Shown one piece after another: positions 13,329-24,292 of a stretch of 64,000 nucleotides of DNA; within the stretch, counting starts at the first letter, position 1, and every line of letters begins with the position of its first letter. The notes under the pieces are model-generated. The model was not told where the DNA came from and ran no database searches. It worked only from the letters and a program-made list of their open reading frames with translations. Position numbers and translations under genes: made by a program. Source of the DNA: Beverwykella pulmonaria (taxonomy: Eukaryota > Ascomycota > Dothideomycetes > Pleosporales > Melanommataceae); NCBI GenBank assembly GCA_001599595.1, contig BCHH01000008.1, positions 1,826,046-1,890,045 on the forward strand, given 5' to 3'.

Positions 13329-15281
13329 CTACTCCAGATCCTCAGGGCGCTTCACCGGCGATGCTCGTGTGGGGCTGTCGATGGTGGGAATATCCGCGGA
13401 GACGCCTGGTGCCAAAATCAAATTGTTCCTCACGGGATTCCTCACAGGCTTCCTCACGGGGTTCCGGGTACTCGAGCCCCTGCTCGCCGTTGTTCGATCC
13501 GGATCTCGAGTAAGCACTGGCGTATACTCCTCTTGCGCGGCTATATGCGCTTGCATTCGCGCGTCGTCTCGCATCTTCTTGATCTTCATATAGTTGTAGC
13601 CAGCAATACTTACAATTGTAACGAGAAGCCCCGTCAAATTGATAGGGGTGAGTGGATCGTTGAAAATAATATTGGCGGTTGTGATCGTCACCACCTCCTT
13701 GAAGATACCGCAAATGCTGAGTGTGACAACGCTGGTCCGCTTCAGCAGAGCGAACTCGGAGGAAGTCATGAGAAAGGCTAAAACACCAGGGAAAATCAGG
13801 ATGCCGACTCCGAGAAGTTTGCCTTTCATGTCGAACAACCTCGAAAGGCCGACGAGGAGGGCTGGGAAGCCTTCGACTGGAACCGCTAAAACGAACAGGC
13901 TGAGAAACATGACAGGCGCCAGGAAGAATATTGAGGAGAATGGATTTGCGGTGGCGGGGTTGCGGAGAAGAAGAATTTGGGTCAAAGACCAGCGGAAGCC
14001 AGATGAGCAGGCCGAGGACATGACGAGAATGAAGCCGAGGGCATGGAAGGCAGCCTCGCCGGCTACCATCATGACCACACCGACTGTCATGATGAGAATA
14101 ATAATGACGAGTCTCCAAGATGGCTGCTCGAGACGGAAAAGGAACGCGAAGATCAAAACGAAGCCAAGAGCGGATGATTTGCACATCGCTGAGACGGCAT
14201 GTTAGCCATGTCTTTACCGAAAGGGCGTATTGAACCTACTGAAGAATGTCAAGGAAATGAACTTCAAGCTTGTGTTTCCCAGGCCAATGTCCATGCCGGT
14301 TGCCACGCCGCAAGGTCCAATGCGGCTCAGATAAAACCACCTCGTCATGAGAGGTTTCTTGGGGTCGATTGGCTCCGACCGAGTGCCTGCGGCATGGGGG
14401 TTGAGAGAATCATGTCGTGGTCGCAACGAGGGGATCAAAAACAGCACCAGCGAGGCAAGGGTAAATTGGACGATCATATGCAGACAGGTCGTAAAGAGTG
14501 GGAATGGGAAGATGTTCTCCGTCTTTCCGTCTCCCTTGTCTTCCTTGAACATCCACTTGTTGTATACCGAAATGGAAATCGAAAAGAGATACCTGTGCCA
14601 TGTCAGCATGTACACGCTCGGCTGCTCAGGGCGAGAGGCTCACCAGAGCCCAATGAGCACGGCATTGATGAGCATGGTGTGCAGTAAGTTTTGGTTCGCT
14701 GCCTTCTCTTCTTCTTTGGTGAATGTAACGCCCTCGACTATGCGCTGATCGAGATGCGTGTTCCGCCGCTTCCTCCTACGCCTCCGCCGGCGGTCTCTGC
14801 CGGTCAGGCCCGTCTCCTCGTCGTCTTCCAGGCCCTCGTCAGACCTCATATCGTCAAGCTCGAGGTCGGTGCTCTCTGTCTTCTCCGACGAGTCCGAGTG
14901 GTCGCTGTCTGAGCCCGAGAAGTCCTCGTCCTCCTCTGGAATATGGCCTTCGCGGTTTCTGTGGTTCCTCCTATTGTCTGTCTTGGATGCCCCCGGGGCG
15001 CCCACGAGAGAGGAGGAGCGGCGGCGAGTAGAGTTTGTGGCAGGCTGCTCGTCCATGCTCGGGAAGGGGGGGTGCACGAGCTTGGCTACGGCGGCACCGG
15101 AGACGTGCAGAGAGCCGGCGTCGTCGCTGCTGAGTACTTCCGAGGTGGACGAAGAGGGAGGGTTGGAGAGGGTCGCGAGGGGGAATGCATCAGCCGGGTG
15201 CAGCGTGTCGTTTGGAGGCGGTGGGAGCTCGGGGGACGGGTGCTGTTCGTGAAGCCAGCGCGCAACATGGCCGGCGGTCAT
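13329..15281 (-). CDS. SLC35C2-like triose-phosphate/nucleotide-sugar transporter family protein
   Basis: Three exons fit: 15281-14644, 14592-14240 and 14188-13329, giving 616 residues. The first ~200 residues are low-complexity and charged: Pro/Ser-rich, then an acidic stretch (EEDEDFSGSDSDHSDSSEK) and a basic run of nine or more Arg/Lys (RDRRRRRRRKRRN). The TPT-family membrane domain starts near residue 200 (ISVYNKWMF, TTCLHMIVQF, and FFTMCKSSALGFVLIFAFLF across the second intron) and ends near GYNYMKIKKM. The cytosolic tail carries a short repeat, RNPVRKPVRNPVRN. The arrangement resembles SLC35C2 and its fungal counterparts, whose substrate is not settled. It is a different branch from the transporter at 5433. 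The start is the first ATG of the long frame; an additional upstream exon cannot be excluded. Confidence 0.85.
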
Positions 15282-15873
15282 CCTGTCTCGGTGAATCCGC
15301 TGGGGGCAGGTGACGCTAGCCCACTTGGCAGAAGCGGATCAGATGGCAGGCCTGGGGCTGCTCGATTGGGCGCACATCAGGGGTCTAGCAAAAGTAGACG
15401 CGCGAGGGCTCACCGCCGGGACGAGAGTTTGAAAGTCGCGGTTGCAGATGGGTGTTCGGATGCCCTCGTCTCCGCCCGCAACCTGTGACACAAAGGAACC
15501 AGGGCTGGCAGCTCGACCGCGCCTGAAACGTCGCCAATCACTCTTGCGTGGGCAGACCACACCAAAAACGTGCCTGTGCCAAAAGTCTCATGTTTTGCAA
15601 GTGTTCCTACGGCCTCGCATTTCTATAGTGGTACACCTGTCCTTCTTACTTGCTAAGAACGCTGTCGCCGTCGGGCACTCCCGAGGCTCGCCCGACTCGG
15701 ACGCTTGCGCCCCCCGCTGCGTAGCTCTATACCTACTCCGCACACAAGATGCAAACGCCTGCAAACACTAGAGACATGCCTCTGGGTAGTCAAACCGGGG
15801 TCGAAATCAAACTCCATCCCATGCAGCGAAACAACCAACAAAAGAAACGACGCTGAGGGCCAATTCAGGTCCA
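15282..15873. other. Intergenic region between the transporter and hymA
   Basis: This is about 590 bases, rich in G and C near the transporter. It serves as the transporter promoter and the hymA 3' UTR. Small open frames on both strands lack support. I saw no tRNA: no A-box/B-box pair closes into a cloverleaf. Confidence 0.55.
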
Positions 15874-17264
15874 TCAGGGGGCCGGTGGAGGCACTGGCGC
15901 TGGCGGAAGCTGTTCAATCTGCCTAATTAAAAAGCTCTTCTCGTCGATGAACTGGTCGTCCTCAGTGCGGTCCTCGAGGAAGAACGGCAGAAATCGTAGA
16001 AGCTTCTCGCGGTTGCTGATCAGGATCCGCTGGACGGCCACCGATTTATTAGGATTGGCGACGAAAACCTGGGATGATGAGTTTCTTTCATTGAGAGAAA
16101 AAAAATAGGGGGGAAAGAACGTGAGGGCAACATTGCTGCACTTACTTTGAAAACGTGAAACCCCTCGTAATTGATCATTCGCCTGTCATCGCGCAACAGC
16201 TTCATGATGATCTTCAGATGCTCGCCCGAATCCACGTACGTCGTCATCACGCTATAATTGGCTCGGTCCAGCAGAATCTCTCCCAGCAGCTTGATCGACT
16301 GCCTTTTGGTGACGTAGCTTTCTGACTGGATGAGGATCTCGTTGTACTTGGAGAAGAACATTTCAAAGTTGGTTTGCAGGTATGCAGCCACCAAAGACTT
16401 GTGCTTCGTCAAGATGTCCTACGGACCGCGTGCGATTAGTGCTGGCTGTGGAAACGGGCTGGGTGGTCCTACTCTGAACGTGTTGAACGCATCTGCACTA
16501 ACTTCAAATGCGCCCTTGTCTATCCAATCGAAAAACCTCCAAAACACTCCCTCGCCAGTGGATGGTAGGTCTGGGTTTACACTCGCCAAGTCTCTCGTTT
16601 TCCCATCTGGCGTGGGCTCGTCGTACAGGAGCAGCGCAGCGATTGCGTCGTACTTCAATGCCTCGCGCAGCACCCCGCCACACGGCATGGCACTCTCCCG
16701 CCGGTCATATCCCCGGCACAGCGCTATTATGATCTCCGGGCGGAACTGGATGACATGGTGCAGAACCTGTGGATCTGAAGCTCCCGTGGGTTTGTAGCGG
16801 AACGCAGTCGAGAAGATGACTTGAGCATCCTTGCGGGATTCGAATGGGAGCTTGTGGATGTTGTTTGCGAGGAGGTAGAGCAGGTCTTCCTGAACGATGA
16901 GCGTCAGGAGTTGGAATACCGATTCCTGCGTGACTTCTGCGTCTAATGTGGTGTCAGCGACTGGAGTGTAGGCCTTGGAGGGGGCTGCATAGGGGCAGCC
17001 TGTGCGTAGAAACAGGACGAGAGGTGGGCCATACCGGGCGTGCCTTGGAGTGTAATCTTCATTTGCTGAAGGTTACGTGCCAGCTCCTCTTCTAGCTGGC
17101 AGTTCATGTCAGTTTGACCTTGGATGATAGCACTTGCGCACAGGCCGAAGATGGCTGACCTTGGGATTCGGCTTCTGTTCCTCGCTCAGCCGGAGCGTGA
17201 GGTCCTTTGTCGACCTCACCAGGTCCACGTTGTTCTTCTGCTTGTTCCTGAATAGGAATGCCAT
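15874..17264 (-). CDS. hymA: Mo25-like conidiophore development protein HymA/Hym1
   Basis: This is an armadillo-like scaffold of the Mo25 family. In fungi it works in the RAM/MOR network with an STE20-like kinase and an NDR kinase, and in Aspergillus it is needed for conidiophore development. Five exons fit: 17264-17160, 17095-17035, 16942-16473, 16418-16146 and 16068-15874, giving 367 residues (A. nidulans HymA is slightly longer). It starts MAFLFRNKQKNNVDLVRSTK. Family segments include CGGVLREALKYDAIAALLL, FWRFFDWIDKGAFEVSADAF, HKSLVAAYLQTNFEMFFSKY, YVTKRQSIKLLGEILLDRAN and YEGFHVFKVFVANPNKS. It ends in a Pro-rich tail. Exon 1 ends at donor GTCAGC, a less common form. The reading frame closes across all four introns. 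Confidence 0.93.
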
Positions 17265-17859
17265 GTTGCTCGTTTGGAGAGAGAGCTGAGCCGGGCAGCG
17301 AGTGGAGTGGGAGGAGGGCGGTAGGGCGGAGGAAGGGGTTGGTGAATTGCAGCTGTGGCCGTGCAGCTGCTACCCAGAGGGTGGCGACATGCAGGTGTTT
17401 GGTGAGAGCGAGTTGTCGTACACAACCAGGGCGCTGTGGGGTTTGTCAACTCTGGTTGCCGTGATATGGTGTTCAAGGGACCCCAGTCGCTGCCCGCAGC
17501 CCTGCGTGGCGAGCAGGTACGGAAGGCCAAACATGCCAATTCTATCCGCCAAACTGGGAACGGCAAGCGACAGCCAATTACACATGTTCACGTAGATAAA
17601 GTCGACTCAGCAACACGATGAAGCTTTTTCATCTTTGGGCCCCACAGAGCGCATGCCGCGTGGGTTCATTTGGGAACACTTGATCATTTACAGCCTCAGC
17701 AGCAGCAGGAGCCGGTAAGGCTGAGAATGGCATCCACGCCCCAAATGGATTTGCCATTTCTCGAATTCACCCAACTTTCTTACGCGCAAGCCCGGATCAC
17801 AGCTCTTTCCCAGACGGATCGATTCCTTATACGATCCCACAAGCTGTGGACGAGACTAC
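17265..17859. other. Intergenic region between hymA and the kinase gene
   Basis: About 595 bases, presumably the hymA promoter and the 3' UTR of the kinase gene. Overlapping short open frames at 17216-17621 on both strands have no recognisable product. Nothing else is visible. Confidence 0.6.
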
Positions 17860-19078
17860 TTACGTGTCGGCAAAGTACACATGCTGGAGAGCCTACAGGA
17901 ATTAGTCTCCTCTTCGCGCCAAGCGCACAGTATTTGCGTTACCTGAGCTGCAGTCATCCTCACCCCGCTCTCGTACTGGACCAGTTCGCTGATCAAATCG
18001 CATTCGAATTGGGACGTGTTGGGTAGCAAAGAGGACCAGGGCTGTGGAGGGTACTCGCGGAAGGTCATTTTACCCCAGTCCCGAAGGCTCGCAGCTTCCT
18101 AAAATACGTCAGCGTTCGACGCATGTACTATTGAGACGCTGTGATGTCTTGCCGGCCACACTGTCAAGTTGGGCGTCCCAAGCTTCGAAAACATGCTTTG
18201 TATCAGTGCCAGGTCGCTTCCGAGCTCCCCAGAATCGAAGAGTGGTGGATGACCCGAGACGACCGCTTCTGCAACAGTGCACCCAGCAGCCCAGAGGTCG
18301 AGCGCACATCCGTACTTTGTGTTCCCAAAGAGTAGTTCTGGCGGTCGGTAGCAGGTAGTACCGACGTCTGTAATCTTGGAGTCGGCTGCTTCCGAGCCTG
18401 GGGCGGCGGGAGCCCATGCAATGCCGAAGTCCGACAAGTAGGCCGACCCGTCCAGTGATGTAAGCAGGATACTGGAGGGCTTCACGTCTCGATGGATGAT
18501 TCCGTGTGAGTGTATAAACGCAAGCGCAGTGAAGAGATCTCTGAGGCAGGCTCTCGTCTGGATCTTGGACAACTTATCGTCTTGGAGCAGCTGGTGTAGA
18601 TCGAACGGCATGAAGGGGAACACGAGGACAAATCGAGTGCCAGCCTCACGAAAGGATTCCAGAAGCGGTATTACGTGATCTGATGCTGAGAGCTCCAGTA
18701 TTCGCGCCTCGCGCTTGGAGTCATGGGGAGGCTCCATCATGGACGGAGTGGTGACTTTCAGAGCAACAAGTTTTCTCTTAGGCTCATCGTCCAAGGCCGC
18801 CGCTTTGTAGACGACGGAGAAGAGACCCTCTCGATGGTAGGCGGCATTTTTGTATCTGCCAATGTCCACTCCTGTTGGTGACGGACCAGGCTCTTCATCA
18901 TTCTACGCCAAACTGTTAGTGTTGATTCGACACTGCAAAGGTCACCGAGAAATACCTCGAGTATCAAAGGCTCACCGATCTGTTGACCAATAGCTTCTAT
19001 TTTCTCATCACATATCCTGTTGTAGTCTTCCTGTGCAGGGTCAGCTCCAGCGCTCCGCGCTCGGTTGAAAGTGAACAT
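17860..19078 (-). CDS. Cak1-like CDK-activating protein kinase
   Basis: This Ser/Thr kinase resembles the fungal Cak1/Csk1 group, which phosphorylates the activation loop of cyclin-dependent kinases. Four exons fit: 19078-18956, 18902-18153, 18098-17943 and 17892-17860, giving 353 residues. Kinase motifs in order: VALKV (lysine of subdomain II), HGIIHRDVKPSSILL (catalytic loop), LSDFGIAWA (DFG), TTCYRPPELLFG (APE region) and LDLWAAGCTVAE. The nucleotide loop reads REGLFSVVYKA, without the usual GxGxxG, as in yeast Cak1. Intron 2 has a GC donor (GCAAGA, 18147-18152) and a TTTTAG acceptor; using it restores the expected WPEAASLRDWGKM. The last exon is 33 nt and completes MTAAQALQHVYFADT. Specificity (Cak1 versus another CDK-like kinase) is inferred from the odd loop and overall size. 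Confidence 0.8.
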
Positions 19079-19964
19079 GGTACCAAAGAATGCGCTTCAT
19101 CGTATATCTTTGTCTCAAGTATTGCCGCCTCTCCACGAGCCTCTGCTGATGTGAGCGCTACACCAGATCTCTGGATTGCAGATGTTCTGTGACGTGGTTA
19201 GAGCACGCATCCAGATTTGTGACTAGGTGCCCTTGAGTTAGACACGTCAACATACTGGGAACATGATGTATAGGGAACAAGAAATTCAACTATCAAAGAA
19301 GCGGTCCCCTGGACAACCTCCCAAGTTGCCCAAGGCCCAACTTGAGAATGGAAGAAATGCTCTTACGAGGTTTCCCTTCCGAGGTCGGCCTTTACCAACC
19401 TCAGGCATGTGAATGTACTTGCATTTTCGCGACTGCAGACAGCCGTGCAGAGAAGCCCAGGCTCAAGCGCCAGTCGGGCGACGCCATGATACAGTGTCGT
19501 GCTTGTGGATGATATGTGGAGGAACAGCGAACGCCCAGCCAATGTTCCCAGGTAGGTCACTGCTGCCGAATGAGGTGCAGCGTTCGGCAGCAGCGACTAC
19601 GGCCCGACTCCCCAGCCCTGCTCCCAGCTCACGCGTGGGCATCGCATTCTTCCCAAGGCTGTCTGCGAGGTCTCCTTCACCTCTGCATTGCTTCTCATCG
19701 GCGCATCCCTTTTCATTAATCATTGCCTCTTCCACACCCTCGCCGAGGTTATTCTTAAGCGCACCACCGTTACATCAACTCCGCGCGCAACCGCAGTTTC
19801 GCTCTAGGCCCGAACTGGCCCAGCCCCAGAGCCACGACTGACAACGAAGTCGACCTCTTGACAGCTCCGCAACACCCCCGAGGAGCTCCTCCACCTTAGT
19901 AATTCTATGTGAAGGCCCTGAATCGCTCCCCTCGTGGCCGCGCGCCCTCGTCCGCCTCTCTACC
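19079..19964. promoter_or_regulatory. Divergent promoter region of the kinase and SYP1 genes
   Basis: About 890 bases between divergent starts. Its right half (19580-19960) is rich in C and CT tracts leading to the SYP1 start. Open frames there, such as 19413-19841, are low-complexity and look spurious. Confidence 0.5.
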
Positions 19965-22926
19965 ATGGATCTCCAACGCAAAGAATACCCAGCATTGCTG
20001 GTAGGTCGCCTGCACGCCTCTCCAGCTGTCTCCGCTGACTTTGTCTCTCCAGGACACGCTCCCGCCCGCGCAAGCAGTGAGTGTGCTCAATGAGCGCATG
20101 AAACATGTCAGCCAGCTCAACGCCCACATCGCCGACTGGTTGCAGGTCCGTTGCACTCCCTAGGTGCATATACAGCTCGAGTACTCACAAGTGTGTAGGA
20201 GCGGCGCCGTGTAGAGGAGCTGTATGTCCAAGGGCTGCGGAAGCTGGCGAACAAGCATCCTCCGGATGAGGCGTCGGAATTAGGGTATAGTCAATGAGGT
20301 TCCCAAGCTCATTGGAAACTGGTTTCTAACACGAATTAGCATCTTCACAACGCCATGGCAGAAGATTGTCAGTGCGACCGACGCCGCCGCCGAATCGCAC
20401 CACCAGCTCGCACAAAAGATCGAGGCCGACGTAGAGCGCCCTCTACGGGAGTTTGCCACAGCCAATCGTGAGGTCCAGGCCATGTCCACCATCTCAGGGA
20501 ACCTTGCAGCCATGGCCAAGGAAATTGAGACGTCCAAGAAGAAGTCGGACAAACTGAGGGACAAGGGCGCGAAAGCTTCCGCAACCAAAGTTGCAAGTGC
20601 TGTGGCCGAGGTCGAGAACGCCACGACCCAATGGGAGTCACAGGCCCCCTATGTGTTCGAGAAGCTGCAAGCGGTAGACGAGAGCAGGTTCAATCATCTG
20701 CGGGACGTCCTCACCCAATTCCAGACACACGAAGTCGATCAGGTGGAGCGAAATCGAATCAGCGCAGAAGAAACGCTGAATGCACTGCTCAACATCGACA
20801 CTGCCGATGAGATTCAGACCTGGTCATTGAAAATGCGAAGTGGAGAAAGGGCGCAACCCGGACGAAAGCCAAGCAGTACAAGCACTCCTTCGAGGAACCT
20901 GGCCCCTCCGGTCCCTTCGACGCCATCAATACAAACCGAGGACAGCAGAAGCCAGAAGAGCGGTTCTGTCCAAGAAGCGAAGCACAGTGGGGGTCTGCAA
21001 AGCCTAAAAAGATTTGGTACTGTGCTCGGTCGCCGAAGGCAGAGTGTGCATCCCTATGGCCGTGCCTTATCGCCAGAGAGGAAGTCGTCTTCGAATCTAG
21101 GCTCATCGTTTGGCGGATTTGGCAAGGGAAAATCGAAGGAACGTGAGCCTCCAGGATCCTCTTCAGGACCGCCTGCTTCACCATCAAGAAGGCTTTCTCT
21201 AATTTCCCGAACGTCTGATGCCTCCAATTCGCCCAAGCAGACACGGCGGTCGAGCAGCGACAAGCCGAACGGTACAAGCGTTGATCCGACCCACGAAAGT
21301 GGACCCAGTTCTAGCAATGTGAATGGAACGACACAGGAACCAATTCCAGAGTTAAAGGAGCCCTTATCTCCTCCGGCATCTGAACCGACAGCAGAGGTAT
21401 GCGATGGATCTAACATAGTTCCCACAAGGACGTGCTGCTAATCCTGCAATAGCCCGAGAAAGATTCGGAAGGTTTTTCTGTACCTCCGTCCGTAATTGAC
21501 CCCATCACGGAGGCAGAACGAGAAGCAGGCCTGTGAGTTTGTAGCATTTGGACGGTAATGGAAACGTATATTAACGGGGTTCTAGTGCGCCAAACGAGAG
21601 CAACTCCGCACCGCAGTTTAAGCTTGACATTAGGAATGCTCCAATTCAGGAGGAGGACGGCGACGCTGACGCTGCCATTGCGAATATGGCTAGTACCCTG
21701 CGCGCAGTAAGTCACTCTGTTATTGTCCGTGGAATGCATGATGAGAAATCCTTACTGAAAATCCGTAGCAAGTTGCACAACCAAGACGATCTGGCACCCT
21801 CCGAGGACGACGAGATGTTAGAAACACTATATTCGTACCCAACCCCGCCACACCCGAATTAACTAGCATTGGAGAGATTCCCCCCCCACTTCCGTCTGCC
21901 GGCTCCGGAACTACCGCTTTCCCCCCCATACCCGCACCTCCACCGCAACCAGCTTCTCCCTCCTTCAAACCAATACATAGGACTTTGCTCTCCGATGAAC
22001 ATGCAGTATCAGATACGCATTCCGTCAGATCTGGTCGGTCACTTAGTAGCTCAGCTAGCCACACGATCAAGCACCCGGATTTGCATGAGCCTGGGCTCAA
22101 CGCCTCCCTGGTTGAAGTAGTCAGTGCGTGGTTTGAGCAAGGAAATGTCACAAAGGCCATGGTCATAGGACAGGTGGCGCTGGCCTATAATCCAATCGAC
22201 ATCTCTGCAGGTCCCTTTGGGACAGAAAATATCCGATTAGAGAACTTTTCCATTTTGGAGAAGGTGGCGCCAAATCCCGCTTTCATAGAGCAGGTGGCCG
22301 ACAGCCCAGGCACTTATTCCGTGGCCCTCTCCAGTATCATGAGAACGTCAGTCGCATTCCACTACCAAGTGCACCTCGAAAGCGACAATCTTGCGTCTTT
22401 CGCACCCATTGTCCTCGCTCCGACGTGGAAGTCAGAGGGTACGCAAACCTCGGTGCTGTTAAACTACTCACTCAACCCAACGTTTGAGTTGGGCGATGCC
22501 ACGACTGTCACGATCCAGAGCCTCGTTTTGATCATCCGTTTGGAGCCTGGCGTGAAGACTACCGCATGCCAATCGAAGCCAGCGGGTACTTTCTCAAGAG
22601 ACAAAAGTCTCATCTACTGGCGGCTAGGAGAAGTGACGTTGTCTCGCGATCAGCCTTCACAGCAAGTACGCGCGCGGTTCTTCACCGACGGCGAGGCCAA
22701 GCCAGGGAACTGCGAAGCCAGATGGGAGATCACCGGGAACCATTCGCTGAGTGTAGGAAGCGGCCTGGGTGTCAGCCAAATTGCCAGCATCGAGGCAAAG
22801 CAGGATGGAGAATCCGATCCGTTTGCTGACGCGGACGAGAATGCACCACCCCCCAGCCCTGCGGTGGGATGGAAACCGGTGGCGAGCGTGAAGCGTTTTG
22901 CGAGCGGGACGTACCTGGGCGTTTGA
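19965..22926 (+). CDS. SYP1: Endocytic F-BAR/mu-homology-domain protein Syp1 (FCHo family)
   Basis: This is an early-arriving adaptor at clathrin-mediated endocytic sites. The F-BAR part binds and bends the plasma membrane, and the C-terminal mu-homology domain binds cargo and Ede1-type scaffolds. Seven exons fit: 19965-20000, 20053-20145, 20199-20284, 20340-21396, 21453-21532, 21586-21706 and 21769-22926, giving 876 residues (yeast Syp1 is 870). The N-terminus MDLQRKEYPALLDTLPPAQA leads into an alpha-helical F-BAR of about 260 residues (RRRVEELYVQGLRKLANKHP, PWQKIVSATDAAAESHHQLA). A Ser/Pro-rich linker follows, with SPERKSSS, SPSRRLSL and a proline run (IPAPPPQPASPSF). The muHD starts near residue 593 at NASLVEVVSAWFEQG. 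Three introns interrupt the F-BAR and three the linker. The first coding exon is 36 nt. Confidence 0.92.
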
Positions 22927-24292
22927 GAAAAGCCCAGATACGGAATCTGGCCACGCAGCGACAGGGCGTATTGCTGGACGTTCTGGCCCTGGTGATTTTG
23001 TTTTTTGGGACAATAGGAGCAGAAATCACTGCTTGGGCACTTGTGATTTGGGCACGTGGTATGAATATGGAAGAGGAGGGGGGGTTAGAGATGTGACTTC
23101 TTGTAGATAGATTTAGTGGAGGCACGCTGGGTTAGATAGCACAATATTACTGTATTACTTACTGCAATGTGCTAATCACGTTGAGTAGTGAGGTTCCAAG
23201 GCTGTGTTCCTGAGCGGTGCCATGTCGGTGGATATAACGTAACCAAGAACTTAGCTCCGTGTCGTGGACCGGGAGCGGTCGCAAACGAGCCCACGGTCTA
23301 ATTCGTCATCCCGACGCCCAATCGAGATGTGCGCAATCCAGGCTCCGGATAGACGCGCTGTGTGTGGGCTGTGGCGCCTGCTGCATCAGCCACTGAGATT
23401 CTGGAATCGTCAAGAGCTCGGATGCGAAGGGGTCTAGGCGACGGAGAAATAGCAGAAGTGCAGGCCACCGAGCGCGCGCGCTGATGATGAGGGCGAGAGG
23501 CGCAGAGTAAGAGGCGCGGGGATCTGATATTGGGATCTGGAAGCGTGAATGGGAAAGTCACGCAACGCGCTGGATCGGCTGTTCCCAGGAGAGAGTGCGC
23601 TTGCAGCTTGGCTGACGTAGCCATCGCAGCCTCGCTCCTGACACTCCCAGTTCGTTGCGACTCTGCGGCGCAATTGGCGCCAGCACGAGGGTGGAGCCGT
23701 CAACAAGACAAGACATGGCCATTGATACCCGTCGTATGCAGCCGCATTCTCCCCAGAAGCGCGCGCTGGCAGCCCGCTAGACGACTGCCCTGTGTTCCCA
23801 CGGCTCTCTCCTATGCGGGTTGCCGTCCTCGACAAGTCTTGATTCAGCCCCCCGTTCCCTGACCAGGTCCCGTTGCACGAGCCCACCCTCACTGCCCGTT
23901 CTGCACTCGCTGCTGCCCGGCTCTTCCCAGCTTGTCGCGCTGCATCGCAAATCCCAATCTCGACCGCCTCACCAACAACTTGAATGTAGCGGACCGCTGC
24001 GTTGCCCGGCGACTGACTGTGACGGACTTCTTTGTTTGATGCTGTCCCTGCGTTTTGTTGACTGGCTCATGTGCTGCGGTGGTCCAGTTCTCGCCTCTCC
24101 CTACGTCATACCGCGTCTCGCCAACCAGCCCGTACACCGCATACCTCTCACCACACTCCCCGTCTGCGCACTCCCATCACCCCTCGACCCGCATGTCACG
24201 CCTCTCGCCACGCTTCTAGGACGGCCATTCCCCTAGCCTGCGCCCTCCGTGCCTTCACACGCAGTGGGAAAGAGGCAACAGGGCATGTCATT
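22927..24292. promoter_or_regulatory. Long intergenic region upstream of the histidine kinase gene
   Basis: About 1,370 bases between two plus-strand genes. The frame of the kinase gene extends open back to 24071 without an ATG, so the real start is the first ATG in frame at 24293, or lies in an undetected upstream exon. The 23,800-24,290 part is pyrimidine-rich. No separate gene is supported; short frames on both strands resemble nothing known. Confidence 0.55.

Noticed and set aside
13342..14184. 280-codon second frame on the same strand as the SLC35C2-like gene
   Set aside because: The overlapping frame encodes the clear hydrophobic transporter segments; this one is a shadow without domain features.
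15339..15560. Minus-strand frame with GGDEGIRTPICNRDF, of a kind sometimes deposited as a protein
   Set aside because: Short, without splice or family support. I also tested the locus as a tRNA: the complementary arms are only about 50 nt apart with no A box.
24071..24292. Upstream extension of the histidine kinase frame (74 more codons)
   Set aside because: The frame is open but begins with GTG; the first in-frame ATG is 24293, and the extension is low-complexity.
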